Below are positions 24,379 through 35,170 of a DNA stretch of 64,000 nucleotides, one piece after another (position 1 is the first letter of the stretch; each line of letters opens with the position of its first letter). The position numbers were made by a program, and so were the translations under genes. The notes beneath the pieces are model-generated. The model saw only the letters and a program-made list of their open reading frames with translations. It had not been told where the DNA came from and did not search any database. The stretch spans positions 6,546,641 to 6,610,640 of the forward strand of contig CM040763.1 in assembly GCA_022829145.1 (NCBI GenBank), in the 5' to 3' direction. This DNA comes from Albula goreensis. Lineage: Eukaryota > Chordata > Actinopteri > Albuliformes > Albulidae.

Positions 24379-25755
24379 GAGTCATTGCAGGTTGGTAGAC
24401 GCGCCAGTGGTAGATGGTGTATGTGACAAACAATGCAATTCAAACGCTGAAAATTTTCCTTCCTATGATCCACCTGTCAGTCAATTTTAGCTGGGCTTAG
24501 AGGGTTCCCACATGCCCACACACTGCTCATTCTACCAGAGACACACCATGAAGATGTTGCCTTTCTTTTCAAAAAATCTTCAATAGAAAAAAACACTGCA
24601 TTGCCTTTCTGTTTTAATTTTGTCAGGTGTTATTAAACCCAAACAGTTGACACTGAAATGATCATGCTGAACTACATAAGCTGAGGTTTGTGTTATGCAA
24701 TTTTTTCATTAGGTAAAAAAAAAAAAACATGAAATGTGTGATTTGCAGATGCATTTTTTTTTAAATCAGCCCCTACTGCTGTAGAATATGAGTATGTAAG
24801 CATCTGTTTTATATTGACTCAATGCAAAGACAGTCACTATGGCAACAAGTCAGTCCTATAAAAGATTCACCACCCCCTCACATGCACCTCGCATCTGGTG
24901 AATCTGCCTTTGTTTCACGTTTAATCGTGTTTTTTTTTTTCTTTCTGTGACAGCCTGGAGACCCTGACCAGACACTAATGATTTTAAAAACGATGAGCCA
25001 TTGAAAACATCCTCACTACTTCATGTGTAATGTACATATTAATGTGTCAAGAGGCTTCCATGACAACTTCCTGTCCATGAGCTTAGCAGGAACAGGTGGG
25101 TGGAAGTTTAGATAACGAACGTCCTCTGTAAGGTTACATAACAACGTTGGATGCGGACACATTCTTCCTCTTCTTTTCCCAAGGGAGAAAGGGAGGCAGG
25201 AACTGACGACTCTAGAGACGCCAGTCTGAGTGTCATTTCCTCTCAATTAGTTCTCAAGGCAAAAATCAATCCATGCGTCCAAGGGGGTAAAAACAAGGAG
25301 GAAATATAAATAAGTGTTCAAAGTCTGTTAAGCAAACATTGATTTAAAATGCTGGAGGACTTCACAGCCATCCTAAAAACAGCTGTATTGATACTAAATG
25401 CAAATCAGTTCACCAAGGTTTTAAATGCTTTCTGTTACATCATTTCCACCAGTAAAAAAAAAGTGCAGTTTCATGCTGAAAGATTACGAACAGAGAAATT
25501 TGTATGAGCAATTCAATTTGAAATGAGGAATAAAGAAGTAATGAATGAAAAATGTAATGAATAGGGGTTATTTGGGGATAAAATCAAAATGCTGTTCTTG
25601 TCCCTCCCTCTCCAGGAGACAGTCTTTGCGAAAAACAGCTCTCTGTGAAATTGCGGAGGGCCTCCATATCAGACAATACAGACAGTTTCAGATGCTTTCA
25701 TGGTTCCTCTTAACTGTTTTTCCTAATGTCAGCCTAAGAATGCTTCATTTGCACG
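24379..25755. other. Intergenic sequence, no gene seen
   Basis: AT-rich with A and T homopolymers (about 24715-24727, 24930-24940). No supported feature. Confidence 0.45.
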
Positions 25756-25756
25756 A

Positions 25757-25911
25757 CGTAACCTGTTTTATGAACGCTTATTATACGTGACTTAATCTGT
25801 TTTATGAACGCTTAATAAACATTACTTAACCTGTTTTATGAACTCTTAATAAACATTACTTAACCTGTTTTATGAACGCTTAATAAACATTACTTAACCT
25901 GTTTTATGAAT
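25757..25911. repeat. Short tandem array, 34-bp period, about 4.5 copies
   Basis: The core CCTGTTTTATGAA recurs at 25762, 25796 (as TCTG), 25830, 25864 and 25898, exactly 34 bases apart. The linker is CGCTTAATAAACATTACTTA. The first copy is the most diverged. Each full unit also supplies an AATAAA motif, but no transcript is evident upstream. Confidence 0.9.
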
Positions 25912-26641
25912 GGGTGCAGGCTGGGATTCAATCAAAATTTCATTTGACTCACAACTAAATGAAAGTGTCCATTTTTATCTTCATTGACACAGTCTGGCAA
26001 AACCAACGATCCTAAAAGTTAAGTGATGTGGAAAATGAACTGTTCCTGCCATGACAAAGCATAAGACTATTATTTTAATTGTTATAAAATGTTATGAACA
26101 AACGTTGATTGGGTCCCAGCCTCAGGCATCAACCTACAAAAGGACTGCAACTGTAAAATCACCATGGTGATCAGCAATGGATGTGCAAAGAGATTTATGT
26201 GTGTTAAAATGTAAAGTTATGCAGATTTTTTTTAAGTTTGGGGGTAGGCTTGAATGAATATGCAACATGCATTCAATGTACTCACATTAGTTCATGCAAT
26301 AATGTGAGGAGGTCATGCAAATAGATGACTTTAGCACGTGTGAGTTTCAAAGGTAATCACGTGTGCACTTTAATATGGATGGGAGTCAGGTATTCACAGA
26401 GATGTAGCATTCAAAGACGACGACATAGAGCACAGGTGTTCCTTACTCAGGGAAATCTTTTTTGGAATGTCTGAAGCAAAAATAAGAGATGCATATCGCC
26501 TACCCAGTGATGCCATCTTACAGCATTACAGTGAAACAGGAGATGACGCTAGAGGAACCCATACCATACCAGCAACGGGGTCATTCAACCATACAGCAGC
26601 TATAGCTGCTGGGATCTCCCAGTCCAGCAGTTCACACAGCA

Positions 26642-26736
26642 AAATGTCCAGTGTTAATTTAACACTAACAGTTTACGCTTGAGAACAACTGGACTCATAT
26701 GTACAACTGTTAGTGTTAAATTAACACTGGACATTT
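26642..26736. mobile_element. 95-bp MITE with perfect 31-bp inverted arms
   Basis: The 31 bases at 26642-26672 are the exact reverse complement of 26706-26736, with a 33-base unpaired centre. The arms include AGTGTTAATTTAACACT, itself a near palindrome. Arm identity implies recent insertion or gene conversion. No coding capacity. I cannot see an unambiguous target-site duplication. Confidence 0.8.
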
Positions 26737-27261
26737 CAGAGTGCAGATGTGGTGCCCCGGGGCCCAAATGCCATGTTTCACAGGCTGGACCTTTACATGC
26801 ATCTTCCCAGCACTTGGGAAACATTGAATGAAACCCAGGCTGACATTTAACAAGAGCATTTTCCCATAAAGGGATCTCAGTAAAACGACCCCTCTGGACA
26901 CATTTGGAATTTTCAATCAAAACAGGCTTTACAACTTTTCTTTGAACATTTTCTGCCTTATTGTAGACAAGCAGGCATGTCCTCGGGAATGTGTTATTTT
27001 CCTCCTAAAACAGAAGAGCATATGCTCTTAAAAAAACCTTAAGTCCATTTTGGTTGTATTGCGTATGCCCTTTCAAGAGACTGAGTTCATTGGGTTGGAT
27101 CCTAGCCACGGTTTCCCCACTTCTGGACAAATGATAACAGACACAGAATGGCAGAAAACATAATCCAATTCAAAATAAGACATCTGTCTGTGTACAGAAA
27201 CTCAGTGTAAGCCAGGCATCAGCAATAGCTGAAGATAAATTATGCATCTTGTATATCTCAC
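26737..27261. other. Intergenic spacer between MITE and minisatellite
   Basis: Unremarkable AT-rich sequence. No gene or RNA recognised. Confidence 0.5.
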
Positions 27262-27812
27262 AGAAACACAGTGGAGCCGAGGTCCCATTTACTCCAGAAA
27301 CACAGTGGAGTGGAGGCCCAAATTACTCCAGAAACACAGTGGAGTGGAGGCCCCAATTACTCCAGAAACACAGTGGAGTGGAGGTCCCAATTACTCCAGA
27401 AACACAGTGGAGTGGAGGTCCCAATTACTCCAGAAACACAGTGGAGTGGAGGTCCAATTTACTCCAGAAACACAGTGGAGTGGAGGCCCCAATTACTCCA
27501 GAAACACAGTGGAGTGGAGGTCCCATTTACTCCAGAAACACAGTGGAGTGGAGGTCTCAATTACTCCAGAAACACAGTGGAGCGGAGGTCCAATTTACTC
27601 CAGCAACACAGTGGAGTGTAGGCCCCAGTTACTCCAGAAACACAGTGGAGTTGAGGCCCCAATTACTCCAGAAACACAGTGGAGTTGAGGCCCCAATTAC
27701 TCCAGAAACACAGTGGAGTGGAGGTCCCAATTACTCCAGAAACACAGTGGAGTGGAGGTCCAATTTACTCCAGAAACACAGTGGAGTGGAGGTCCCAATT
27801 ACTCCAGAAACA
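27262..27812. repeat. Minisatellite, 34-bp unit, 16 complete copies
   Basis: Sixteen units start every 34 bases from 27262 to 27772 with no insertion or deletion, followed by a seven-base partial unit at 27806. The unit begins AGAAACACAGTGGAGTGGAG and ends TTACTCC. Variation is by substitution only, mainly GTCCCA/GCCCCA/GTCCAA near the middle. At every junction ACTCCA and TGGAGT (or a one-base variant) can pair around a nine-base loop. All three + frames are open because the unit lacks stops, and 34 is not a multiple of three, so all frames read the same 34-residue cycle. I do not regard it as coding. Confidence 0.97.
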
Positions 27813-27849
27813 GAGTCATTCTGATAAGCAGCCATGCGTTCATGTCTTT

Positions 27850-27871
27850 AAAAAAAAAAAAAAAAAAAAAA
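27850..27871. repeat. 22-base A homopolymer
   Basis: Uninterrupted A tract about 40 bases after the minisatellite. It may be a retroposon tail, but no body is recognisable. Confidence 0.9.
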
Positions 27872-28380
27872 TGCGGCAATTTTAAAATTCTAACCTTGTG
27901 CAAACTATCTAACTTTCGCGCCGCAATGCAAATACCCAAAAACTGTTATTTGTGATGAATAATTCAAAAAAGAGATTCAGACTTGCAGATCTTAACCTCC
28001 AAGCAGTCAGAAGGAATTCAAATAAAATACTTGATGGTTTTTCCCGCCCACTCCCAGCCTCATGCAAGCGGCTGCTATCAAGTCGGCATTTTTTAAGGTT
28101 CCACAAGCAAAGGAAAAACTGATTTAAGGGGTCTTTAATCCCCGCTGCAGTTTTTCAAATGCAAAACGAATACGGGCGTTTGGAGGGCTGCAGCGCTACC
28201 GTAAACATGTTATGTCTATTATTCGCGGTTATTTACTGATGTCTTTTTATTTTATTTGGTTTAATTTTGCTCTGTAAATGGAATCTTTTACCCAAAAAAG
28301 ACATGTCCAGCTATTAATCAAAATGGATGTGGATGATAAAGATTTTGAGTTGAAAAACACACAAACAAAAACAAACCAAT

Positions 28381-28650
28381 ATGCACACACACACACGCAC
28401 ACACACCCAACGCACACATACCCACCCACATAGACACACACGCACACACACACACAACACACACATACCCATCCACATAGACACACACACACACATACAA
28501 ACACACAACACACACACCCATCCACATAGACATAGACACACACACACACACACACACACACATACCCACCCACATAGACACACACACGCATACACACTCA
28601 CATACCCACCCACACATACATGCACGCACACGCATGCTCACACACACGTA
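28381..28650. repeat. CA-rich compound microsatellite with higher-order unit
   Basis: CA repeats punctuated five times by CCCACCCACATAGACAC or close variants (near 28420, 28467, 28517, 28563 and 28605), giving an irregular 40-50 base superperiod. Translation gives only His/Thr or Val/Cys strings. Confidence 0.95.
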
Positions 28651-28859
28651 TAGGAGATCAGTGAACCTGCAGGGCTGAAAACAGTACAGTAGAATAATGG
28701 AAATCACTGCGAGCAGGGGGGAAGAGAGTTTGCCACCACAGACTGTGAAATAGCTTGAAGCCTGAATCTCCAATCATGTGAATAAGCATACGCGGGGAAA
28801 AATCAATCCCAACCAGGGATGGGAGCAGCGACACAATGCATGCAGAGCACTCTGCGTTG

Positions 28860-29170
28860 GGCCTGGCCAATCCTCTCACACCAGTGCCGCTTTGGGGGGG
28901 CAGGATCGCGGGTCTCTAAGGGCTCGGCTACACTCCCTTATGGACGCACACACGGACAGCTGCGTCCGCTTCCTGGTCCGCTTGGAGGACGCGTTCCATT
29001 GGTTCCCGTTCTTGGTTTTCAAGCGCATGCGCTGTTGGTGCCCTTGTAGCGTCGTGACAAAAAATGGGAGGATGGGTACGTGGATGTCTGCACAGAGCTT
29101 CGCATGCACCCTCTGATGACGAAATTTACATCACGTGGACCCTAGTGGGCCTCCGCCTACTCCCAGATGG
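28860..29170. other. CpG-rich patch of unknown origin
   Basis: A GC-rich island in AT-rich surroundings, with internal dyads such as GGACGCAC...GCGTCC and AAGCGCATGCGCTGTTGG. The reading frames are short and conflicting. It could be a decayed DNA transposon or a CpG-rich regulatory element. Confidence 0.3.
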
Positions 29171-29536
29171 GCAAAGTATAACACCGGTCTTAGACTCTTA
29201 ATGGAGAGTAATGCAGACATAAGAAACACATCGAACACTCTGGGTGGGATGCAAACACTGGGGAGGGTGAGACAATCACAATGATTTGAAGAAGCATGAG
29301 TAGAATGTTTTTTTGTATGTTGTCTTCATGCTCAACTTTGTACATCAAAAATAATGTACAACAGCATTGGAGTAAGAAGGGCAAGTTCAGAAAGGTGTAC
29401 ACAATGATCAGCTTTATGAGTTGTATGATCTTCATCATCACAGATGTACTGAGCAGAATGATCCCAAAACTAAAAAAAAATTACTATTATCAATACAGTA
29501 AAGATGTGTAAGGAATAGTAAATGATGAGTTCATTT

Positions 29537-29715
29537 GTATTATTATTATTATTATTATTATTAGTAGTAGTAGTAGTAGTATTACTACTACTTTGGTAAA
29601 GAAAAGATGTGTAAAATCTGTGTGTAAAATAATAAATACACTTTAATTATTGTTCTTATTCTTCTTCTTCTACTTATTATTATTATTATTGTTATTGTTC
29701 ATTATTATTATTACA
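29537..29715. repeat. ATT/AGT trinucleotide repeats
   Basis: A (TAT)n tract passes directly into (TAG)n at 29537-29595. A second (TTA)n tract lies at about 29664-29712. Confidence 0.95.
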
Positions 29716-29779
29716 CTGGTAGTAGAGTAGAGGATGGCACCACATTCCTTTACAGTCCTGAGTTCCAGGCAGACTCACT

Positions 29780-30165
29780 GTGTGCCATTTGGCTGAGCAG
29801 TCAAACGCTGCGGCTGCCGCACCACGGTGCCACCCAGCCCTGGAAGCAGGGCCGCTGTCGAACAAGGCCCCACGGTGCCAGCCATGCGCTGGTATCATCT
29901 CACTGTTTGATCAAACATCAGCCCGCGGCCACCGTGCCAGGACGGAGGGCCAAGCGCGGCGGTCATTTTGCCGCGGCCAACGCAGATGCTTTTTGATCTC
30001 TCCATCAATGTCCTGGTGTGCGGCATGCCCTGCACTGGCCCTGAATCACATAATCACGATGTACACTGACTGCGCTGCGTTAAATCTGGTTCAATGTCAG
30101 ATGCGTGCTGGCATGCGGTGCCTCTTTCCATCCACTGGCCAAGCAGCAACCGCTGTTAATGAATG
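29780..30165. promoter_or_regulatory. GC-rich candidate conserved element
   Basis: A complex island with repeated CCACGGTGCCA / CCACCGTGCCA phrases (29821, 29870, 29930) and a balanced right half. A 152-codon + ORF spans it but starts without context and shows no domain, signal or membrane feature. Constraint is possible but unproven. Confidence 0.3.
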
Positions 30166-30464
30166 GAAACCGAGTGATTCTGATATGCTTGAAACAAAAC
30201 TGGCCATTCATTTTTACAATGAAAATATTGTTAATTAAAAATGTCAAATCTTTGCTTTTGATGTCTACTTAGAACAGATGAGCAGGCTTCCAGGCTTCAC
30301 CTAACAGGCAAAATGCATACATTGCCTCTGAACTGCTTACTCCAGCCTCCCCTTTGTTTAACAGCCTGGGTCATGTGACACAAAGATGTCACAAACAATT
30401 AGCATAAAGAGCTTCAGATCAAACTGATAAGCGAGAAGTCTGAAAATTACTCTTGCCCCTGGCA

Positions 30465-30800
30465 CAATCAAACCCCCAGTGCTCCATCACTGTGATTGGG
30501 GTGCTATGCTGTGGAAGGTGCTGTCGTTTGGCTGAGATGTTAAACCAAAGATCTGACACACAGTTCACATTCAAAATCCCAGAGGGCTTTTTTAAAAGAG
30601 TAGAGGTGTTAAACACAGTGTCCGACTCAAATTCCCATAACAACTGGCTGTCTACATCTGGCTGCCTAAATATCCCCTACATCTAATTAGCTGTATAATC
30701 CATTGCAACCCCAACCCATGGTGATTCCCAGGTTGGTACTGCAGAAGATAATTGAATTCCCAGTTGACCTCGCCTTGTTAAATAAAGGATAAATACGCAA
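30465..30800 (+). mobile_element. Dispersed SINE/LINE-tail-like repeat
   Basis: The block GCTGAGATGTTAAACCAAAG, followed by AAGAGTAGAGGTGTTAA, CATCTGGCTGCCTAAATATC and a terminal CCTTGTTAAATAAAGGATAA, matches the block order I know from common teleost dispersed repeats. No ORF. The class is assigned from memory and the subfamily is unknown. Confidence 0.55.
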
Positions 30801-33800
30801 GAACGTACAAATATGCTTCAGAAATGGTCCCTGTAATTTTAGCGTATCAACAAAAAACTCTATGGTTCATATAGGTTGCCTGGACCAAAGGAGTAGGACA
30901 GACAGCTCTCTCCAGCTGGATGTGAAAGGGAGAAGGCCCATCACGCTGGTCCTTCCTGGGGCTCCAGGGTAAGGCTGAGCCACCCAGCTGGGACAGACGC
31001 CCTCGGCCCCGCGTTTGATCGGTCTGACTCACCATGTGATCAAGCCTCTCCCGCTGCGATCCGGCCATGCTCCCTCAGATCTGTGCGTTTTCTGTTCTTA
31101 CAAGGCCAATTGGCTGCTGCAACTGCTGTTGAAACAAGATATGCAATTAATAATTCAACATGTGGAAAAAAAAAAAATCATAGTCCTTCTTGGACACATA
31201 TCTATTTGCAAATATATATATAGGTCTGTATCAATTATGTACTCGCTAAGCCACTTAATTACAGTTCTCTGGGCTTGCCTTGCGTGTCAGGCTTATATCT
31301 TACTGCTATATGCCTGGCAAAAGTGAATGCCGTTCCCAGCAATACATCCACCCACTTTGAAGAAGCAAGAAATATTTTCCAACTAAAGGCATCGACCCAG
31401 TGAAGATGAGTCTGAGGTGTAGGACGCAGTTCAAACTGTCGCTTTAAACATTTGACTGTAAAACAAAATATACTTTTTTTTTTTGGATGGAAAGAGCAAT
31501 TGAGAAACAGCTTGAATTACTGGAGTGGACGAGGCAATATTGTTTTGGATGGAACGAAGGAAAGAGAAAGTGTGTGTCAAACGCATCACAGTTCTACAGA
31601 ACCACCCTCTGAGGTTCTGACTGATGTCCAAGCTGGTAAGTGCCTGTCATTAGTATGAATGGTGCCATGCTGGCTTTTTCTCAGCTTTTATCCAATATCA
31701 TATAATTTTGTTCCGTTTTTAAAAAGGGGCTTAAGGGGTCAGATTACAGTATCAACTTGAATTTTGTTTTCTTTCTAACAAAGCTGACCAGACCATTCTT
31801 AATCATTCAAAAAAAAAAAAAACTTGGAAGAATCTGACCTCAAAGGAAGGTAAGATCCTGCAGCTGAAGGATGTGTTTATGCTTGGTTGTGTGCCGCTCC
31901 CAAATGAACTCATTATTGGTAAACACATTTTTATTTACTGTCTGCGCATGGTGATTTATTGTGAGTAAAATAATGACATTCCAAATCCCCCCCGCCCAAA
32001 CAAAAAAAAAAAAAATCTGTTCTAGGACAGGAGCCATGAGAATAGATGCCATTTGTTCATTTTTCATAAATATAAATAAAATGCTATAGCATGAACACGT
32101 GCTCCCAAATGTACCAGAAAAACCATGCATTACAGGAGCCTGATTTTCTCTCTTTTTCATCACTAAACTAAACTAAAACAAACAACAATTAGTGAATATA
32201 TGCAGTGGGCAGATAAATTATGCTTTTTACTTATTATAAACATTTAAAAATCAGCAGGTATTTAAAAAAAACAACAGGAAAATTAACGATATGAATAGAT
32301 TCAAGACAGAACAGAAATTTGCCATCCAGATGTTTTAAAAATGCATGCTTCATGCTGGAAAAGTAAATGACATGCATGGCCAACCATCAAAATACTAGCA
32401 GAAGGTAAAATCACCATCCAAATGTACCAATTTCTGAAAAAAGGCATAACATCTCTTTGTTCAGTCATGTCATAACCAGTGCAGACAGCGTCCTCTTTCA
32501 CACTCTGTGTCACCTGTTCATGAACTAAAGCTCTGACAGATATCTGTAGTCCCCCGCCGCCATCCGCTCTCCCATCCCCATCTTCTACAAAAACGATTCC
32601 AAAAACATGATGTTATGTGTGCTGTGAGTTTCACACCACCTGTTCCTGTAACTCTGTACATGCAATCTGCAATCTGTGCGACAAAAATAGGCTGATCTTT
32701 CGTTACCGCGTACGGGGACCGGATCAAAGTGACATTATCTGAGTGTGCGCGCTGCTCGCTGCCTCGTGTCCTGGAAAGCTGACTCATGCCGGGCCACCTG
32801 AGTCAGAGGGCTGTGTTTTTTTTTAACAAGATGGACACCCTCTCAGCCTTGTGTTTTCACAAGTCCTCAATGGAGAAAATAACATCTCAGAATTCACATG
32901 GCGATATGAGTCAGAGCTTATGTTGCATATTGTAAAAAAAAAAAAATATATATATATATATATATATCATCAAGCTTCACGACCCAGTTATTATTATTGG
33001 CATGATTATTTCAGATACAGACATTATGTTCGAATGCTCCAAATAATTTGTTTTGAGAAAGTCAAGCCTCGCAGTGTGTCTAAGCTATAGCAAGTGCACA
33101 TTATAGCTTCTGGTCCTCATGGATAATCTTTTTATTCATTTCATTGTTTATTAATTTGGTCGTATAGATATTTGCTGCTTTTGAATGAGGTTCACACTCC
33201 AGAATCAAGTTACAATTCTTGGCATGACCACTGCAATCACAAAGTGGGGTGCATGGTGATCCACTGGATTTTTCTCCCCATAAATCCTTTGCTTTGTTTT
33301 GTAAGATCTGTCGGGGTCCGAACGTCCCCGTCTAACCCTCAAATAAATCTATTAAGGCCTTGTGTTCTTCTGTCTCCCTCGGTTCTAAACACCCTCATGT
33401 CCAGGCACCGTATTGATTACTTTTTTGTTTTTGTTTTGTTTTTCAAGGTCCCGCCACTCTTGTTGGCGGGGGCAATATGGTGCTGACAGAATTCAAATGA
33501 ATATATTAATCTGTCCCCCAGGCTTGATCGGGTCCCCAATATTTTAACACTTACCAAAGCCGAGCAACCTGAAGAATGCCAGAAAATACCTGGGTCCATT
33601 CACCGCTTAATCAATCCATTCAATGTATGTTAAACCAAATTTGGCAATATCATAACTGTATTTGACCACAGAGGAGCTTGCAATGCCTTTATCGTTGTGT
33701 TTTAGCCTTTTTAGTCTTTTGTCATCGTGCTAACATGTAAATATTAACACAAGTTGTCATGGAGAGGCTATAGAATCTGTGATTAACAGGTTTATGAGAT

Positions 33801-34190
33801 GGAAACAAAATCTTAACTGGATGTTATTTTCCTGAGTCACTCTGGTTCTCTTATAGACACTTCATTAAAAATGGCTCTTATAATTTAATTTCTTCAGTTG
33901 GCTGTACAAGCAGTAAATAAAAGTAAATTAACTATGACAAAAATAATCAATACAATAAAAACTTGCCTATTATACTTAATAAGAGTAGACATCTATCCTG
34001 AAGTCAAAGTTAGTTGCCCATAAAAGCACCACAGACTGTTTGCAGTAGTGTTACTGTCTGCCTGTTTAAATATACTTTAATACTTTTTTTATTGATTTTT
34101 ATACCTAGGAATAATAAGCCCAGACATCTTTGCACTGGTTTGTGCTGCATCATTGCCTGTTTGTGAGCGTGTGCATGTGAGAGAGAGAGC
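30801..34190. other. Intergenic sequence with conserved-looking patches
   Basis: No gene is supported. Microsatellite A13(TA)n lies at 32934-32968. Complex patches at 32690-32820 (containing TGACTCATGCCGGG and GAGTCAG, AP-1/MAF-like) and 33290-33600 may be regulatory elements. A runs occur at about 31806-31822 and 31999-32014. Confidence 0.4.
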
Positions 34191-34194
34191 AAGA

Positions 34195-34247
34195 TAGTCA
34201 GAATTCAGTGTGTCTGTATGTGTGTGTGAGAGAGAAGTGTGTGTGCA

Positions 34248-34306
<59 letters not shown>

Positions 34307-34660
34307 TTTGTGAGAGTTAGAAAGTAGTGTGTGTGTGCATCACTGTATTTGTGTTTATATGCTTGTGTGTGTGTCAGTGTATTTGTGTTTATATGTGTGT
34401 GAGAGAGAGAGAAGTGTGTGTGTGCATGTTTGAGAGAGAGATGTTCTTGTGAGAGATAGAAAGTAGTGTTTGTGTGTGTGTGTGCATCAGTGTGTTTGTG
34501 TTTATATGTGTGTGTGTTAGTATATTTGTGTGTGTGTATGCGTGTGTGCATGTGTGTGTGCGTGTATGTGCGTGCGTGCATGTATGTGTGTGTGTTAGTA
34601 TGTGTGTGCGTGTGTGTTTGTGTGTGTGCGTGTGTGTATGTGTGTGTGTGTGTGTTTGTA
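34195..34660. repeat. GT/GA compound microsatellite with internal duplication
   Basis: A (GA) tract at about 34259-34302 is followed by GT-rich sequence. A phrase starting near 34304 (GTTTTTGTGAGAGTTAGAAA) recurs near 34443 (GTTCTTGTGAGAGATAGAAA), so the array has a roughly 139-base higher-order repeat. The pure purine run on one strand could adopt triplex DNA. Confidence 0.95.
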
Positions 34661-34719
34661 AAATCCTAAAATAGCCCAGCCCTGATCCTTTGACACAGCA
34701 GTCCTTTCCCCCCACTGTA

Positions 34720-35170
34720 ATTACCCACAGTGCAATCAGAGGCATCATTAATTTCACTGAGACTGACAGCTACTGACAGTTCAATTGCAGGAAATGCAGC
34801 GCTACAAGTTAATAAGGAAATGGAACGATCTGCGGTGGAATTGACATTCACACATATTCTTAGGATCGCCGCACACGCGATCCAAAGCCCTGGGTTAGAG
34901 CCTTCTCCTTTTCCCAGCATGAGCCTTTATCAGGTCTATCAGCATACCATTCATTTTTTTTAATAAGTTGTGTCTACAAAACCAGCCCCTGAAAAATGCT
35001 CAGGCTGTCAGCTCGATTGCATGCTTTAATCCATTGCATAAACTGTTATCATTTTAAGGACTAATTTTATAAGTGACTGCATACTGCCTCAGTCACAGAT
35101 ACTAATTACTGCATCTAATAATTGTTGACATGTAAAAAGCATTTATGGATCGCGGAAAATAATGACCTTT
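34720..35170. promoter_or_regulatory. Candidate conserved non-coding elements
   Basis: Two adjacent complex, repeat-free stretches. The first (about 34725-34925) includes GGCATCATTAATTTCACTG and GATCGCCGCACACGCGATCC, the latter a perfect GGATCGC...GCGATCC dyad. The second (about 35040-35165) includes GATACTAATTACTGCATC. Both have the texture of developmental enhancers. Confidence 0.4.

Noticed and set aside
27242-27955. Long ORFs (up to 191 codons) in all three + frames across the 34-bp array
   Set aside because: They arise because the repeat unit contains no stop in any frame. All frames give the same 34-residue cycle. There is no start context, splice signal or domain.
28247-28773. Cys/Val- and His/Thr-rich ORFs at the CA repeats (also 14283-14638 and 34198-34757)
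   Set aside because: Pure translation of CA/TG simple repeats.
29780-30238. 152-codon + ORF in the GC-rich island
   Set aside because: No domain or homologous pattern recognised. GC-rich sequence is depleted of stops. Kept only as a candidate conserved element.
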